From NCBI RefSeq assembly GCF_017355985.1, contig NZ_JAFIQU010000013.1, positions 1 through 64,000 of the forward strand: a stretch of DNA of 64,000 bases. The letters run 5' to 3'. Source of the DNA: Arenibaculum pallidiluteum (GTDB lineage: Bacteria; Pseudomonadota; Alphaproteobacteria; Azospirillales; Azospirillaceae). Made by a program: the position numbers and the translations under genes. Positions 8,932 to 16,886 of the stretch are shown one piece after another (the first letter of the stretch is position 1; every line of letters starts with the position of its first letter). The notes below the pieces were generated by a model, which was not told the origin of the DNA, did no database searches, and saw only the letters and a list, made by a program, of their open reading frames with translations.

Positions 8932-9690
8932 ATGGGACCGAAGGCGGCGGAGCTTGTGGCGGGGATTATCGACCGGATCGAGGATCGGCCTCCCGCCCCC
9001 GGACGTCCGCCCGTGCCGACGGTGGAGGTTGTCGAGACGCAACGGTTCTTCCTGCGCGAGGGCGGTCAATGGCGTGAACTGCGGGCCTTGGCAGGACGCG
9101 CTTCCGGCTCCACCCTGAGGCGCCGCCTCAACGGCTGGCATGCCACGGCCCTGCTGCGCCGCGTCCATGCCGTCCTGGTCCGCATGGCGCGCTCTGGCCC
9201 CGACGCCGCGGCCTGGGACGTGGCGCTCGACAGTTCTTCGGTCCGAGCCAAGCGCGGCGGCGAACTGACGGGGCCGAACCCGACCGACCGCTGCAAGGCC
9301 GGGACCAAGTTCCATGTCGTGGTCTCGACCGACGCGTCCCGCTGGCGATCGTCCGCTCGGCCGCCAACGTCCACGACACCCGGCTGATCCCCGACCTGCT
9401 GCGCCTGGCCCAGGTCGTCTGCGCCGCCACCGGCCGGCTCTACGCGGACGCTGGCTACGACAGCGCCGACAACCGGTGGCTCTGTCTCCGGGACGGCATC
9501 CGGCCTCGCATCCGCAGGAAGGGCGAGCCGCACGGCTCCGGCCTCGGCTGGGTCCGCTCCGTCGTCGAGCATGGCTGCGCCTGGTTGCTGGCCGACAAGA
9601 GGCTCGACCGGAGGCACGACAGGCTCGGCCGGATCATTCTCGCGCTCCTGGTCGCAGCCTGCATTTTCATCATCGCAAACCGGCACCTTG
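8932..9690 (+). pseudogene. IS5-family transposase, frameshifted and right end lost
   Basis: The first frame (8932-9387) encodes the N-terminal half with the first DDE aspartate in ALDSSSVRAKRGG. The second half lies in another frame from about 9336: PLAIVRSAANVHDTR, YADAGYDSADNR (second Asp) and RSVVEHGCAWLLADKRL (Glu). The joint at about 9331-9340 reads GACGCGTCCC where GACGGCGTCCC would keep the frame, so one G appears lost. This family sometimes uses programmed frameshifting, but no slippery sequence is visible here. After FIIANR (ending 9683) the frame runs on without the normal stop, and no matching inverted repeats were seen. I read it as a dead IS copy. Confidence 0.8.
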
Positions 9691-9748
9691 CGTTCTATCG
9701 GGGCAGCTCAGCCGGCAGCCTGCGTCGCCCCCTGGCCGTCCCTCTTGA

Positions 9749-10573
9749 TCAAGGTCTTTCGGCGGCGACCACAACGGCCGGCATCATGAGCTCGACCGTT
9801 CCTTCCCGGGCATGAGCAGCGACGGCCTCGCGCACGGCACTCCGGATCGCCGCCAGAGCTTCCGGCGTCTGCGCCCGTAGCAGGGCGGCGGCGCGAACGG
9901 TACCCTTCATCATCGCCTCGAACGGTGCCTCTGGCGACTTCACCCGCCAGACCTGAGGGACAGTAATCGCGGTGGCGGACCGGAACCCTGCCGCCCGGAG
10001 GCTGCGTTCGCACTGCGTGCGATCGCTGAACAGAAAGAAGTTTGGCCCAGGCGGCAGGGGGACATCCATGCGGCCATGGGCCTGAACGGCACCATAGACG
10101 ATGCCCAAACCTTCGCATTGCTGTGGCGACGCCCAGACGCTGAATGCGATACGGCCTCCGCCTCGGAGCACACGAAACGCCTCGCCGAGAAAGGCGTCCG
10201 GATCGGGGAAATGGGGCATGCCGAAGTTGCTGACCACGGCATCGAAGCTTCCGTCCGGGAACGGCAAGGCACCAGCGTCGCCCTCACGGAACTCGATCGC
10301 CGGGTACTGCCCCCGGGCCAGGGCGAGTTGCGTCGAAGAGAAATCCAAACCGACCACCTCGGCGCCTCGCTCGGCGGCCGCAGCCGCGGCATAGCCCGCA
10401 CCAGTGGCAACGTCCAGAACCCGCATCGCGGTCCCGACGCCGGCGACGTCTAGAAGTGCCCCAATAGCCTGTGTGGCCACGGGGGCGAGGTATTCGTGAT
10501 ACCCGAGGGCGACGTCCTCCGCCGACCACCCCTGATGTTCGAAGTAGCGAAATGAGGCCGTTGGATCTGACAT
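9749..10573 (-). CDS. Class I SAM-dependent methyltransferase
   Basis: This 274-residue protein has the Rossmann methyltransferase core of the UbiE/Methyltransf_11 type: RVLDVATGAGYAAAAAAERG (motif I), VVGLDFSSTQLALAR (acidic loop), FREGDAGALPFPDGSFDAVV (motif II) and FRVLRGGGRIAFSVWA (motif III). It is complete, ending just beyond the IS remnant. The acceptor substrate cannot be inferred; similar stand-alone enzymes methylate quinones, lipids or small metabolites. The next gene upstream, on the same strand and 100 bases away, is a small reductase, so they may be co-transcribed. Confidence 0.85.
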   Translation of the reverse strand: MSDPTASFRYFEHQGWSAEDVALGYHEYLAPVATQAIGALLDVAGVGTAMRVLDVATGAGYAAAAAAERGAEVVGLDFSSTQLALARGQYPAIEFREGDAGALPFPDGSFDAVVSNFGMPHFPDPDAFLGEAFRVLRGGGRIAFSVWASPQQCEGLGIVYGAVQAHGRMDVPLPPGPNFFLFSDRTQCERSLRAAGFRSATAITVPQVWRVKSPEAPFEAMMKGTVRAAALLRAQTPEALAAIRSAVREAVAAHAREGTVELMMPAVVVAAERP

Positions 10574-10674
10574 CGTAGCCTCCCTCGCTGCACCATGCCG
10601 CCAATCCTACAACCACATCCCGGCGGCATCGAGGTGGACAGAGGGGGCGTCTTCACCGGTTTTGATAACCACCT

Positions 10675-11205
10675 CTAAGCAGGAACATACGTCAACCTAA
10701 TCACGTCCTCGCCAACCAGATCGCTGGCCGCAAGGCGCAGCAGCGGCCGCGGGCCGGCGAAGAATGGCGTGCCGCGACCCAGCACGACGGGGTGGAAGTA
10801 GAGTCGATACTCATCGATGAGGCCAAGGTCGGTCAGACTTTGCGCCAAGTCTGGCCCGGAGACTGCAATCTCCCCAACAAGTTGAGCCTTCAATCCACGG
10901 ACCACCGCCTCGAGGTCATCCTCGACAAGTGTGGCGTTGGGGCCGACGGACTTCAACGAGCGCGACAAGACCCATTTCGGTTGGCTCCGCCAAGCCGCCG
11001 CGAAGGCGCGCCGCTCCGCGTCCCACTCAGGATCGTCTTCATCCCAATAGCGCATGATTTCGTACATGCGGCGGCCGTACACACTGCCCGTCAGGCCGCG
11101 TACGTGCTCTATCCAGTGACGAAAGAGCGCGGGGCCTACCTCCATTTTCAGGTGGTCGACGTAGCCGTCCAGGGACTGGTTCATTCCGAACACAAGCTTC
11201 GCCAT
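10675..11205 (-). CDS. Dihydrofolate reductase family protein (RibD C-terminal domain)
   Basis: This protein of about 176 residues has the RibD_C/DHFR-like fold: MAKLVFGMNQSLDGYVD at the start, GRRMYEIMRYW in the first third, an NADPH-loop-like region GEIAVSGPDLAQSLTDLGL, and the typical end YRLYFHPVVLGRGTPFFAG. A TTG start at 11226 is possible, but ATG 11205 has GAGG 9 bases upstream and fits the family start. Such stand-alone domains are usually NADPH-dependent reductases of unknown substrate. Confidence 0.85.
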   Translation of the reverse strand: MAKLVFGMNQSLDGYVDHLKMEVGPALFRHWIEHVRGLTGSVYGRRMYEIMRYWDEDDPEWDAERRAFAAAWRSQPKWVLSRSLKSVGPNATLVEDDLEAVVRGLKAQLVGEIAVSGPDLAQSLTDLGLIDEYRLYFHPVVLGRGTPFFAGPRPLLRLAASDLVGEDVIRLTYVPA

Positions 11206-11549
11206 TTTGCAAAACCTCGGTCCCAAGTCTTTCAGATTAGCTTGAGCCGCAATTACGCGGAAGGAAAGTTGGGCATGATCGCCACAGTGTCGGCGTGACC
11301 ACCGCAGGTCCGCTATCCCCCAAGAGGTACGCGGGCCGCCGACAGTTGTGGGCGGCCCTGTATAGGCTCGCTTCTGAGGTCGCTGGCCGACCGGAACGCT
11401 TCAGCTCACGCGAAGAAAGAGTTAGGCGGAGGAGCCCAGCGTTTCTGCGGGTTTCGGCGATGTGGCGCGGTGTGGCGCAGACACGAAAAACCGGCTCCCG
11501 ATGACAGGACCGGCCCAACGGAAACCCAACATTATCAAGGGATTGGGAA
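11206..11549. other. Region between reductase gene and tRNA-Phe
   Basis: About 340 bases with no convincing coding sequence. The part nearest the tRNA holds its probable terminator (see 11486-11514). This is where any island attachment site adjacent to the tRNA 3' end would lie. No second copy of the tRNA 3' end was noticed elsewhere in the window. Confidence 0.4.
11486..11514 (-). terminator. Probable terminator downstream of tRNA-Phe
   Basis: On the minus strand, about 35 bases after the tRNA CCA, an imperfect GC-rich hairpin (arms around CCGGTCC and GGAGCCGG) is followed by TTTTT. This matches a weak intrinsic terminator for the tRNA transcript. The stem contains mismatches. Confidence 0.5.
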
Positions 11550-11625
11550 TGGTGCCCAGGGCCGGAATCGAACCAGCGACACGGGGATTTTCAGTCCCCT
11601 GCTCTACCAACTGAGCTACCTGGGC
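11550..11625 (-). tRNA. tRNA-Phe (GAA)
   Basis: The minus strand folds as a complete 76-nt cloverleaf: acceptor stem GCCCAGG with CCTGGGC, D-arm GCTCAGTTGGTAGAGC, anticodon stem GGGGA/TCCCC enclosing CTGAAAA (anticodon GAA), T-arm GCTGGTTCGATTCCGGC, discriminator A and an encoded CCA. It follows yacG on the same strand, a common alphaproteobacterial order. Its 3' end faces the eroded region at lower coordinates. Confidence 0.97.
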
Positions 11626-11666
11626 ATCCGCGGGGCGAGGCAGCCTCGCCCTCGGTGTGGGCCGTC

Positions 11667-11695
11667 CTTATAGAAAACGGCGCCGGGCCTGTCCA
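11667..11695 (-). promoter_or_regulatory. Probable sigma-70 type promoter for tRNA-Phe
   Basis: On the minus strand TGGACA (11695-11690) is followed after exactly 17 bases by TATAAG (11672-11667), about 41 bases ahead of the tRNA. Spacing and hexamers fit a housekeeping promoter well. Confidence 0.6.
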
Positions 11696-11711
11696 CAGGA
11701 AATCGCCGGCC

Positions 11712-12008
11712 TCAGCGCAGCCGTGGCGTGCTGCCGGCGCCGGGCTGCGGAGCGGCGTCCGCGTCCGTGCCAGGGTCGGCGCCGGGATCGGCCTCGGGGT
11801 CGTCGGCGGGGATCTGGTAGACGCCGTTCAGCCAGCGGGCGAGATCGATGTCGGCGCAGCGGCGCGAGCAGAAGGGGCGCGTGTGCGTCTCTGCCGGACG
11901 GCCGCAGATCGGGCAGGCCGCACGCGGGCGGCCGGCCTGCGGCTTCGGCTCCAGCGTCGTCGGGCCCCCGGGAGCCCCCGGGGCTGCGGGGCGGTTCTCT
12001 TCGGTCAT
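11712..12008 (-). CDS. yacG: DNA gyrase inhibitor YacG (zinc-ribbon protein)
   Basis: This 98-residue protein has the YacG core in its middle: CPICGRP (first two zinc cysteines) and FCSRRCADIDLARWLNG (second pair and the conserved helix), then VYQIP. YacG is known to bind GyrB and inhibit gyrase. The N- and C-terminal tails are Pro/Ala/Asp-rich and longer than in E. coli (65 aa), which is common in GC-rich alphaproteobacteria. It lies 6 bases downstream of rng on the same strand, so it belongs to the maf-rng-yacG operon. Confidence 0.93.
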   Translation of the reverse strand: MTEENRPAAPGAPGGPTTLEPKPQAGRPRAACPICGRPAETHTRPFCSRRCADIDLARWLNGVYQIPADDPEADPGADPGTDADAAPQPGAGSTPRLR

Positions 12009-12014
12009 GGCGAT

Positions 12015-13268
12015 CTAATGGGCATCGCCGCCGCCGTGGTCAAGCGGTCCGGATCCGGCGAGAGCCAGCAGCTCCGGGATCTCGGGGCCGCGGCGGCCGC
12101 GGGTCATCTCGACAAGCCCCAGGCGCGTCAGGCCGTAGACCTGCACGCCCGCCGGGTCCTCAGCCACGGCGGCGGACAGGGCCTGGACCAGCCGCTCGCG
12201 CTCGCCGGCCCCCTTCATGTCGATGAAGTCGACGACCACGATGCCGCCGAGATTCCTGAGGCGGAGCTGGCGCGCCACCTCCTCGGCCGCCGCCAGGTTG
12301 GTGGAGAGCGCGTTGCCCCGTTCGCCGCCGTTCACGTCGACCACGGTCATGGCCTCGGTCCGGTCCACGGCGATCCAGCCGCCGCCCGCGAGATCGACGC
12401 GCCGCCCGCCCAGCCCGGAGATGGCCTCCTCCAGGCCGTGACGCTCGAACAGCGGCTCGGGACCGCGATGCAGCGAGAGGACCGGCACCAGGTCCGGCGC
12501 CGCGTCGGCCGCCCAGGCGGCAAGCTCCCGGTGAAGGTCCGCCTCGGCCACCCGGATCGCGGAGATCGCCCGCCCGCCCTGCTCCACCACTGCGCGGCGC
12601 GCGGCATCGGGCCCGGCCAGCAGAAGCCGAGGCGCCGCCCCTGCCGCCGCGCCCTGCTCGATCGCGCGCCAGGCCAGCGCCAGCGATTCCGCCTCGGCCG
12701 CGAGCACGGCGTCCGGCACGGCGGCCGCCTGGGCGCGCACGATCCAGCCGCCCCCCACGGCCACGGCCTCGACCCGGCGCGCGAGCGCGGCCCGCAGCCC
12801 CGGGTCGCGGCCCAGCCGGCGCGAGATGCTCAGCCCCGGCGTCATCGGCGTCATCACCAGGAAGCGCCCCGGCAGGGTCATGTCCATGGTCAGGGTCGGC
12901 CCCTTGCCGCCACCCGGCTCGGCCTTGACCTGGACGAGCAGCTCCTGGCCCGCGCGCAGCAGGCGGCCGATGGGCTGCCCGCCGCCGGCGCGCGCGGCCT
13001 TGCGGCTGCCGGCGCCGGGAAGGCGGAGGTCGGAGGCGCCGATCAGCCCCGCGCGCCCTTCTCCGATATCGATGAAGGCGGCGTCCAGACCGGGCACGAT
13101 GCGCTCGACCCGGCCCAGGAAGACGGCGCCCAGCCGCGAGGGTCGCGCCGCATGGTCGAGCTGCAGGTCGGTCAGTTGCCCGTCGCGCAGGGTCGCGGCG
13201 CGCAGCAGCGGCCCGCTGCGGTCCACCAGGATCTCCGCCGGCGCCGCGGCGGGTGCCGCGCCGCTCAT
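12015..13268 (-). CDS. rng: Ribonuclease E/G family protein
   Basis: This is an endoribonuclease of about 417 residues that cleaves single-stranded RNA in rRNA and mRNA processing. An N-terminal S1-like segment (GAVFLGRVERIVPGLDAAFI, DIGEGRAGLI) precedes the catalytic region with VVDVNGGERG and GGIVVVDFIDMKGAGER, which holds the two metal-binding aspartates. The CPxC zinc-link motif of E. coli RNase E/G is absent from the C-terminus, and the protein is shorter than the 489-residue RNase G. The ATG at 13268 overlaps the maf stop (ATGA), which fixes the start and implies translational coupling. Confidence 0.9.
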   Translation of the reverse strand: MSGAAPAAAPAEILVDRSGPLLRAATLRDGQLTDLQLDHAARPSRLGAVFLGRVERIVPGLDAAFIDIGEGRAGLIGASDLRLPGAGSRKAARAGGGQPIGRLLRAGQELLVQVKAEPGGGKGPTLTMDMTLPGRFLVMTPMTPGLSISRRLGRDPGLRAALARRVEAVAVGGGWIVRAQAAAVPDAVLAAEAESLALAWRAIEQGAAAGAAPRLLLAGPDAARRAVVEQGGRAISAIRVAEADLHRELAAWAADAAPDLVPVLSLHRGPEPLFERHGLEEAISGLGGRRVDLAGGGWIAVDRTEAMTVVDVNGGERGNALSTNLAAAEEVARQLRLRNLGGIVVVDFIDMKGAGERERLVQALSAAVAEDPAGVQVYGLTRLGLVEMTRGRRGPEIPELLALAGSGPLDHGGGDAH

Positions 13269-13849
13269 GGCAGCGGGAAGCCCACGCCCCGCAGAAGCCC
13301 CGCCACCTCGAAGAGCGGCAGGCCCACCACGTTGCTGTAGGATCCCTCGATCCACCGGACCAGCGCGGCGGCGCGGCCCTGGATCGCGTAGCCGCCGGCC
13401 TTGCCCTGCCATTCGCCGGAGGCGAGATAGGCCTCGGCCTCCTCCTGCGACAGGCGCTTGAAGGCCACGGTCGTGACCACCAGCCGGTCCAGGCGGCGAC
13501 CGTCGGGCAGCACCAGCGCGACGCCGCCATGCACGCGGTGCCGCCGTCCCGAGAGCAGGTCGAGGCAGGCGCGCGCCTCGGCCTCGGCCTCGGCCTTGGG
13601 CAGGATGCGGCGGCCGCAGCCCACCACGGTGTCAGCTGCCAGCACCAGGGCGCCGGGATGGCGGGAGGCGACGGCTTCGGCCTTGGCGCGCGCGAGCCGC
13701 CGGGCGTGCGGCCCCGGCAGCTCGCGCGGCAGCGGGGTCTCGTCGAGCTCGGCGGGATCGACCGCAGCGGGGACGATTCCGATCTGGCGCAGCAGATCGA
13801 GACGCCGCGGCGAGGCGGAGGCCAGCACCAGCGGCCAGGGGACGTTCAT
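13265..13849 (-). CDS. maf: Maf-like nucleotide pyrophosphatase
   Basis: This 194-residue house-cleaning NTP pyrophosphatase opens with LVLASASPRRLDLLRQIGI (family signature SxSPRR), has VLAADTVV with the catalytic Asp, and shows GGYAIQGRAAALVRWIEGSYSNVVGLPLFE near the end. The start ATG 13849 is fixed by the SASPRR signature lying 10 residues in; the open frame further upstream is non-homologous. It overlaps rng by 4 bases downstream, and a small reading frame ending at 13846 overlaps its start. Family members hydrolyse modified or non-canonical nucleotides such as m5UTP or dTTP. Confidence 0.93.
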   Translation of the reverse strand: MNVPWPLVLASASPRRLDLLRQIGIVPAAVDPAELDETPLPRELPGPHARRLARAKAEAVASRHPGALVLAADTVVGCGRRILPKAEAEAEARACLDLLSGRRHRVHGGVALVLPDGRRLDRLVVTTVAFKRLSQEEAEAYLASGEWQGKAGGYAIQGRAAALVRWIEGSYSNVVGLPLFEVAGLLRGVGFPLP

Positions 13850-14004
13850 GCGCAGCCGTTCACGTGAAGCGGAAGATGATGCGGCCCGTGGCCGGGCCGA
13901 TGGGCAGGCATTCGGTGCCCGTTCCCGGGCGTCGCGCGGCCCACGGCGCCCGGCGGCAGCTCGACCCCGGTCTCGCCGAGCTCGGTCAGGTCTTCGGTCG
14001 CCAT
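13846..14004 (-). CDS. Small open reading frame coupled to maf (uncertain)
   Basis: A 52-codon frame starts MATEDLTELGETGVELPPGA and its TGA overlaps the maf ATG (ATGA), an arrangement typical of real coupled genes. The second half is His/Pro-rich and looks out of frame. Shifting by one base near 13915 gives GTECLPIGPATGRIIFRFT and a stop, which reads more like protein. It is either a small gene with a frameshift or a sequence error. I do not recognise the family, and no ribosome-binding site was confirmed. Confidence 0.35.
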   Translation of the reverse strand: MATEDLTELGETGVELPPGAVGRATPGNGHRMPAHRPGHGPHHLPLHVNGCA

Positions 14005-14129
14005 GGGGCGCAACCGCGTGGTGTCGAACCCGCCGATTCCTGGACGCGTGCCGCGGGCCCGTCAAGGGCTTCGGGGGCGGTCCGGGGAGCGAGCCGCCGC
14101 CCCCGGACCGCCCCACCGGCCGAGCGGGG

Positions 14130-14792
14130 TCAGATGAGGCCCGCCAGCAGCGGCTCGACCTCCTGGTAGCCGCGCCAGATCATGTCCAGCGCCACGTAGA
14201 AGATGGTCGCGAGACCCACATAGGCGATCCAGCGGAAGCGGTTCAGCAGGTTCGCGATGAACGAGGCGGCGACACCCATCAGCGCGACCGAGAGCACGAG
14301 GCCGATCACGAGCACCGATGGGTGCTCGCGCGCTGCGCCGGCCACCGCCAGCACGTTGTCCAGCGACATGGACACGTCCGCGACGACGATCTGCCAGGCG
14401 GCCTGGGAGAAGGTCTTGGTCGGCGCGCCGCCGGCGACGTTGCCGTCCCTGTCCAGGTCCTGCTCGGCCAGAGCCTCGGCGGCCGCGTGCTCCTCCTTGT
14501 GGGAGGACCTCAGCTCGCGCCACATCTTCCAGCAGACCCAGAGCAGCAGGATGCCGCCCGCGAGCAGCAGCCCGACCACCTGAAGAAGCTGCGTGGTGAT
14601 GCTGGCGAAGGCGATGCGCAGCACGGTGGCCGCGATGATACCGACCAAGATCACCTTGCTGCGCTGCTCGCGCGGCAGCCCCGCCGCCGCGAGGCCGATT
14701 ACGATGGCGTTGTCCCCCGCGAGAACCAGGTCGATCATGATGACCTGGAGCAGGGCCGCGAGGCCATCGGCCGTGAAAATCTCCGTCAGCAA
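14130..14792 (-). CDS. TerC family integral membrane protein (YjbE-type)
   Basis: This 220-residue protein has about seven membrane helices. It contains the two internal TerC motifs, each with a conserved Asp-containing helix: LVLAGDNAIVIGLAA near residue 22 and VADVSMSLDNVLAVAG near residue 138. An acidic/histidine-rich loop (HKEEHAAAEALAEQD) lies between the halves. TerC/Alx/YjbE proteins are linked to Mn2+ export or to metalation of exported enzymes. The start is TTG at 14792, supported by AGGAGA 8 bases upstream; no in-frame ATG is available at that site. Confidence 0.9.
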   Translation of the reverse strand: MLTEIFTADGLAALLQVIMIDLVLAGDNAIVIGLAAAGLPREQRSKVILVGIIAATVLRIAFASITTQLLQVVGLLLAGGILLLWVCWKMWRELRSSHKEEHAAAEALAEQDLDRDGNVAGGAPTKTFSQAAWQIVVADVSMSLDNVLAVAGAAREHPSVLVIGLVLSVALMGVAASFIANLLNRFRWIAYVGLATIFYVALDMIWRGYQEVEPLLAGLI

Positions 14793-15128
14793 TGCCGTTC
14801 TCCTGCAACTGTTCGGGGAGCGGCAGCCCGGGCTTCGGCGGGCCGGCTAGCCGTCGCACACGACCGGAGGCAGGGACCGGCAAGCCCGGTTCCAGGTTCG
14901 ACCGCGTGGGAAGGCTGGCCAGGCTCGGCGACCGCAAGCGCGAACAGGCCACTCCACATGTCCAGTCCGACATCGCAGCCCAAGGGACTGCCAGAGGGGC
15001 CCGGCCTGGCGTCGCCCTTTTAGCGCGGCAGCCGCCGCTGCTCAAGCGCCAGGGACAGGTACCGCCAGCGGCGGCTCCACGCCTCCGAGGAGCATCCGCC
15101 GGCCGGCAGGCCCGCCGGTCGGCCTGCT
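14793..15128. other. Gene-free region upstream of the terC-like gene
   Basis: About 336 bases without a credible gene. TerC/YjbE/YkoY genes often sit behind a manganese riboswitch. I searched the minus strand for a conserved GGGGAG-type core and a convincing paired structure and did not find one, so only an ordinary promoter is assumed. Confidence 0.4.
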
Positions 15129-15686
15129 TCAGAGCGAGCTGGCCGCGCGGGAGGCCTGGTCGTACAGGCCGGAAAGGGCACGCAGCAGGCCCGCCGCCTC
15201 GCCGATCTGCCGGTTGTCGACGGTGCCCAGCGCGTCCATGGCGCGGATCAGGCAGCTCTCGCGGACCTCGCGGTAGCGGCGCACGGTTTCCTGGCCCTTC
15301 TCCGAGGTGCTGTAGAGCACCTCCTTGCCGCGGCGCGTACGCTCGATCAGGCCGTGCCGGTCCAGCTTCTTCAGCGCATAGTTCACGATGTGCGTGTCCT
15401 CGATGTGGAGGACGAAGGCGATGTCGGCCAGCCGCTTCTCGCGCGCGCGGCTGTTGACGCAGTGGAGCACCAGGATCTCGGTGACCGAGAGGTCCGGGAC
15501 GCCCGCCGCTGCCATGCACTGCACGACCCAGCGGCTGAAGGCGTTGTTCGCCACGATCAGCCCATATTCGAACTCGCTGAGCTCGGCACTGCGCTCCGAG
15601 ACCAGATGGGCCGAGGAGACGATCGAATGCGGGGAGGACACGGTCTGGGCCTCGTGATCGGTGGCGGGGCAGGCGGGCTCCCGCAC
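15129..15686 (-). CDS. MarR-type winged-helix transcriptional regulator
   Basis: This 185-residue protein belongs to the MarR-like family described as predicted regulators with a winged helix. Characteristic are FEYGLIVANNAFSRWVVQCM, LVLHCVNSRAREKRLADIAF and the recognition region EDTHIVNYALKKLDRHGLIE followed by a basic wing RTRRGKEVLY. The first 30 residues are poorly conserved. The frame begins with GTG at 15686, but a later GTG at 15641 is equally possible. It lies 142 bases downstream of dctP on the same strand and could control the TRAP operon, although its target is unknown. Confidence 0.85.
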   Translation of the reverse strand: MREPACPATDHEAQTVSSPHSIVSSAHLVSERSAELSEFEYGLIVANNAFSRWVVQCMAAAGVPDLSVTEILVLHCVNSRAREKRLADIAFVLHIEDTHIVNYALKKLDRHGLIERTRRGKEVLYSTSEKGQETVRRYREVRESCLIRAMDALGTVDNRQIGEAAGLLRALSGLYDQASRAASSL

Positions 15687-15828
15687 CGCGGGACGGTCGC
15701 CGGGCCTTATTGCACGACCGCGGGGTACGGAACCGTCCGGAGCGGCCTTCCCCGCGGCGGACGCCGGCCCCGGGGCCCGAAGGACCGGCGCGCCCGCCGG
15801 AGCGGGCGCGCCGTCCCAGGCGCTAGGC

Positions 15829-16809
15829 TTACTTGCTCTTGTACGCGTTGATGAGCTCGTGGCCCGAGGCGCCGGCGCGCTGCAGCCAGTCGGCCGTCAG
15901 GCGGCTGCCGATCTGGCGCAGGCCATCGGCCAGCGCCGGGCTCGGCTGAAGCACCTTCATGCCGTTCTGGGCCATGATCTCCATGTTCTTCCGGGTGGTC
16001 TCCTGGGACAGCTTCCAGCCGCGCTCCTCGGCGGTGGAGGCGGCCCGCAGCAGGCCCTCCTTCGTCGCGGCATCCAGCCGGTCGAAGGCCGCCTTGTTCA
16101 CGAAGATGACGTTCTTCGGCAGCCAGGCCTGGGTGTCGTAGTAGTGCGTCATGCTCTCCCAGACCTTCGAGTCCACGCCCGTGGCCGAGGAGGTGATGAA
16201 GGTGTTCACGACGCCGGTGGCCAGCGCCTGGGCGAGATCGGCGGCCTGCACCGTCACCGGCTGCGCGCCCGCGATCTCAGCGATGCGCGAGGTGCCGGCG
16301 TTGTAGGCGCGCCAGCGGGTGCCGCGCAGGTCCTCGACGGAATTGATGTCCTTCTTGGCGAAGATGCCCTGCGGCGGCCAAGCCACGGCGTAGAGAAGCT
16401 GCAGCCCCTGGGAGGCGAGCTTCTTCTCGATGGCCGGCCGGGACACCTGGTAGAGCTTCCAGGATTCCTGGTAGCTCGTCGCCAGGAACGGCACCACGTC
16501 CAGCCCGAAGAGCGGATCCTCGTTCTCGTGCAGGGAGATCAGCACCTCGCCGGCCTGGACCTGCCCGGTCTGCACCGCGCGCTTGATCTCGGGCGCCTTG
16601 AAGAGCGAGGCGTTGGAATGGACCGTGATCTCGAGCTTGCCGCCCGTCATCGCCTTCACGTCGGCGGCGAACTGGTTGAGGTTCTGCGTGTGGAAGTTGG
16701 CCGGCGGATAGGCCGAGGGCAGGTCCCACTTGGTCTGCGCGGCGGCCGGAACCGCCGTCGCAGCCGTGACTACGGCCGCGAGGGCCAGGGCGGAAAGAGT
16801 CGTGCGCAT
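15829..16809 (-). CDS. dctP: TRAP transporter substrate-binding protein (DctP)
   Basis: This 326-residue periplasmic binding protein has a clear Sec signal peptide (MRTTLSALALAAVV...AAAQ, cleavage near residue 25). The DctP fold is recognisable: SNASLFKAPEIKRAVQTGQVQAGEVLI, then LRGTRWRAYNAGTSRIAEIAGAQPV, where the conserved Arg coordinates a substrate carboxylate, and DAATKEGLLRAA near the end. GGAGGC sits 8 bases ahead of the ATG. It is the last gene of the dctQ-dctM-dctP run. The substrate is probably a carboxylate; the divergent oxoprolinase-type gene suggests a cyclic amide acid such as 5-oxoproline, which is inference. Confidence 0.93.
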   Translation of the reverse strand: MRTTLSALALAAVVTAATAVPAAAQTKWDLPSAYPPANFHTQNLNQFAADVKAMTGGKLEITVHSNASLFKAPEIKRAVQTGQVQAGEVLISLHENEDPLFGLDVVPFLATSYQESWKLYQVSRPAIEKKLASQGLQLLYAVAWPPQGIFAKKDINSVEDLRGTRWRAYNAGTSRIAEIAGAQPVTVQAADLAQALATGVVNTFITSSATGVDSKVWESMTHYYDTQAWLPKNVIFVNKAAFDRLDAATKEGLLRAASTAEERGWKLSQETTRKNMEIMAQNGMKVLQPSPALADGLRQIGSRLTADWLQRAGASGHELINAYKSK

Positions 16810-16886
16810 CGATGAAGCCTCCAGTTTGGTTTGTTGATGCTTAGATCACCGCAGCTTCGGATGGAAACACTTCGATCAAACCCGGC

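Noticed and set aside
11550-11625. A direct repeat of the tRNA-Phe 3' end marking an island boundary
   Set aside because: I did not find a second copy within the window. The island idea rests only on gene decay and position.
11655-13340. A 561-codon plus-strand frame opposite yacG and rng
   Set aside because: It is Arg/Gly/His-rich and directly antisense to two well-supported conserved genes.
14793-15128. Possible manganese (yybP-ykoY) riboswitch before the TerC-like gene
   Set aside because: I found no conserved core or convincing paired structure on the minus strand. Only the gene family suggested it.
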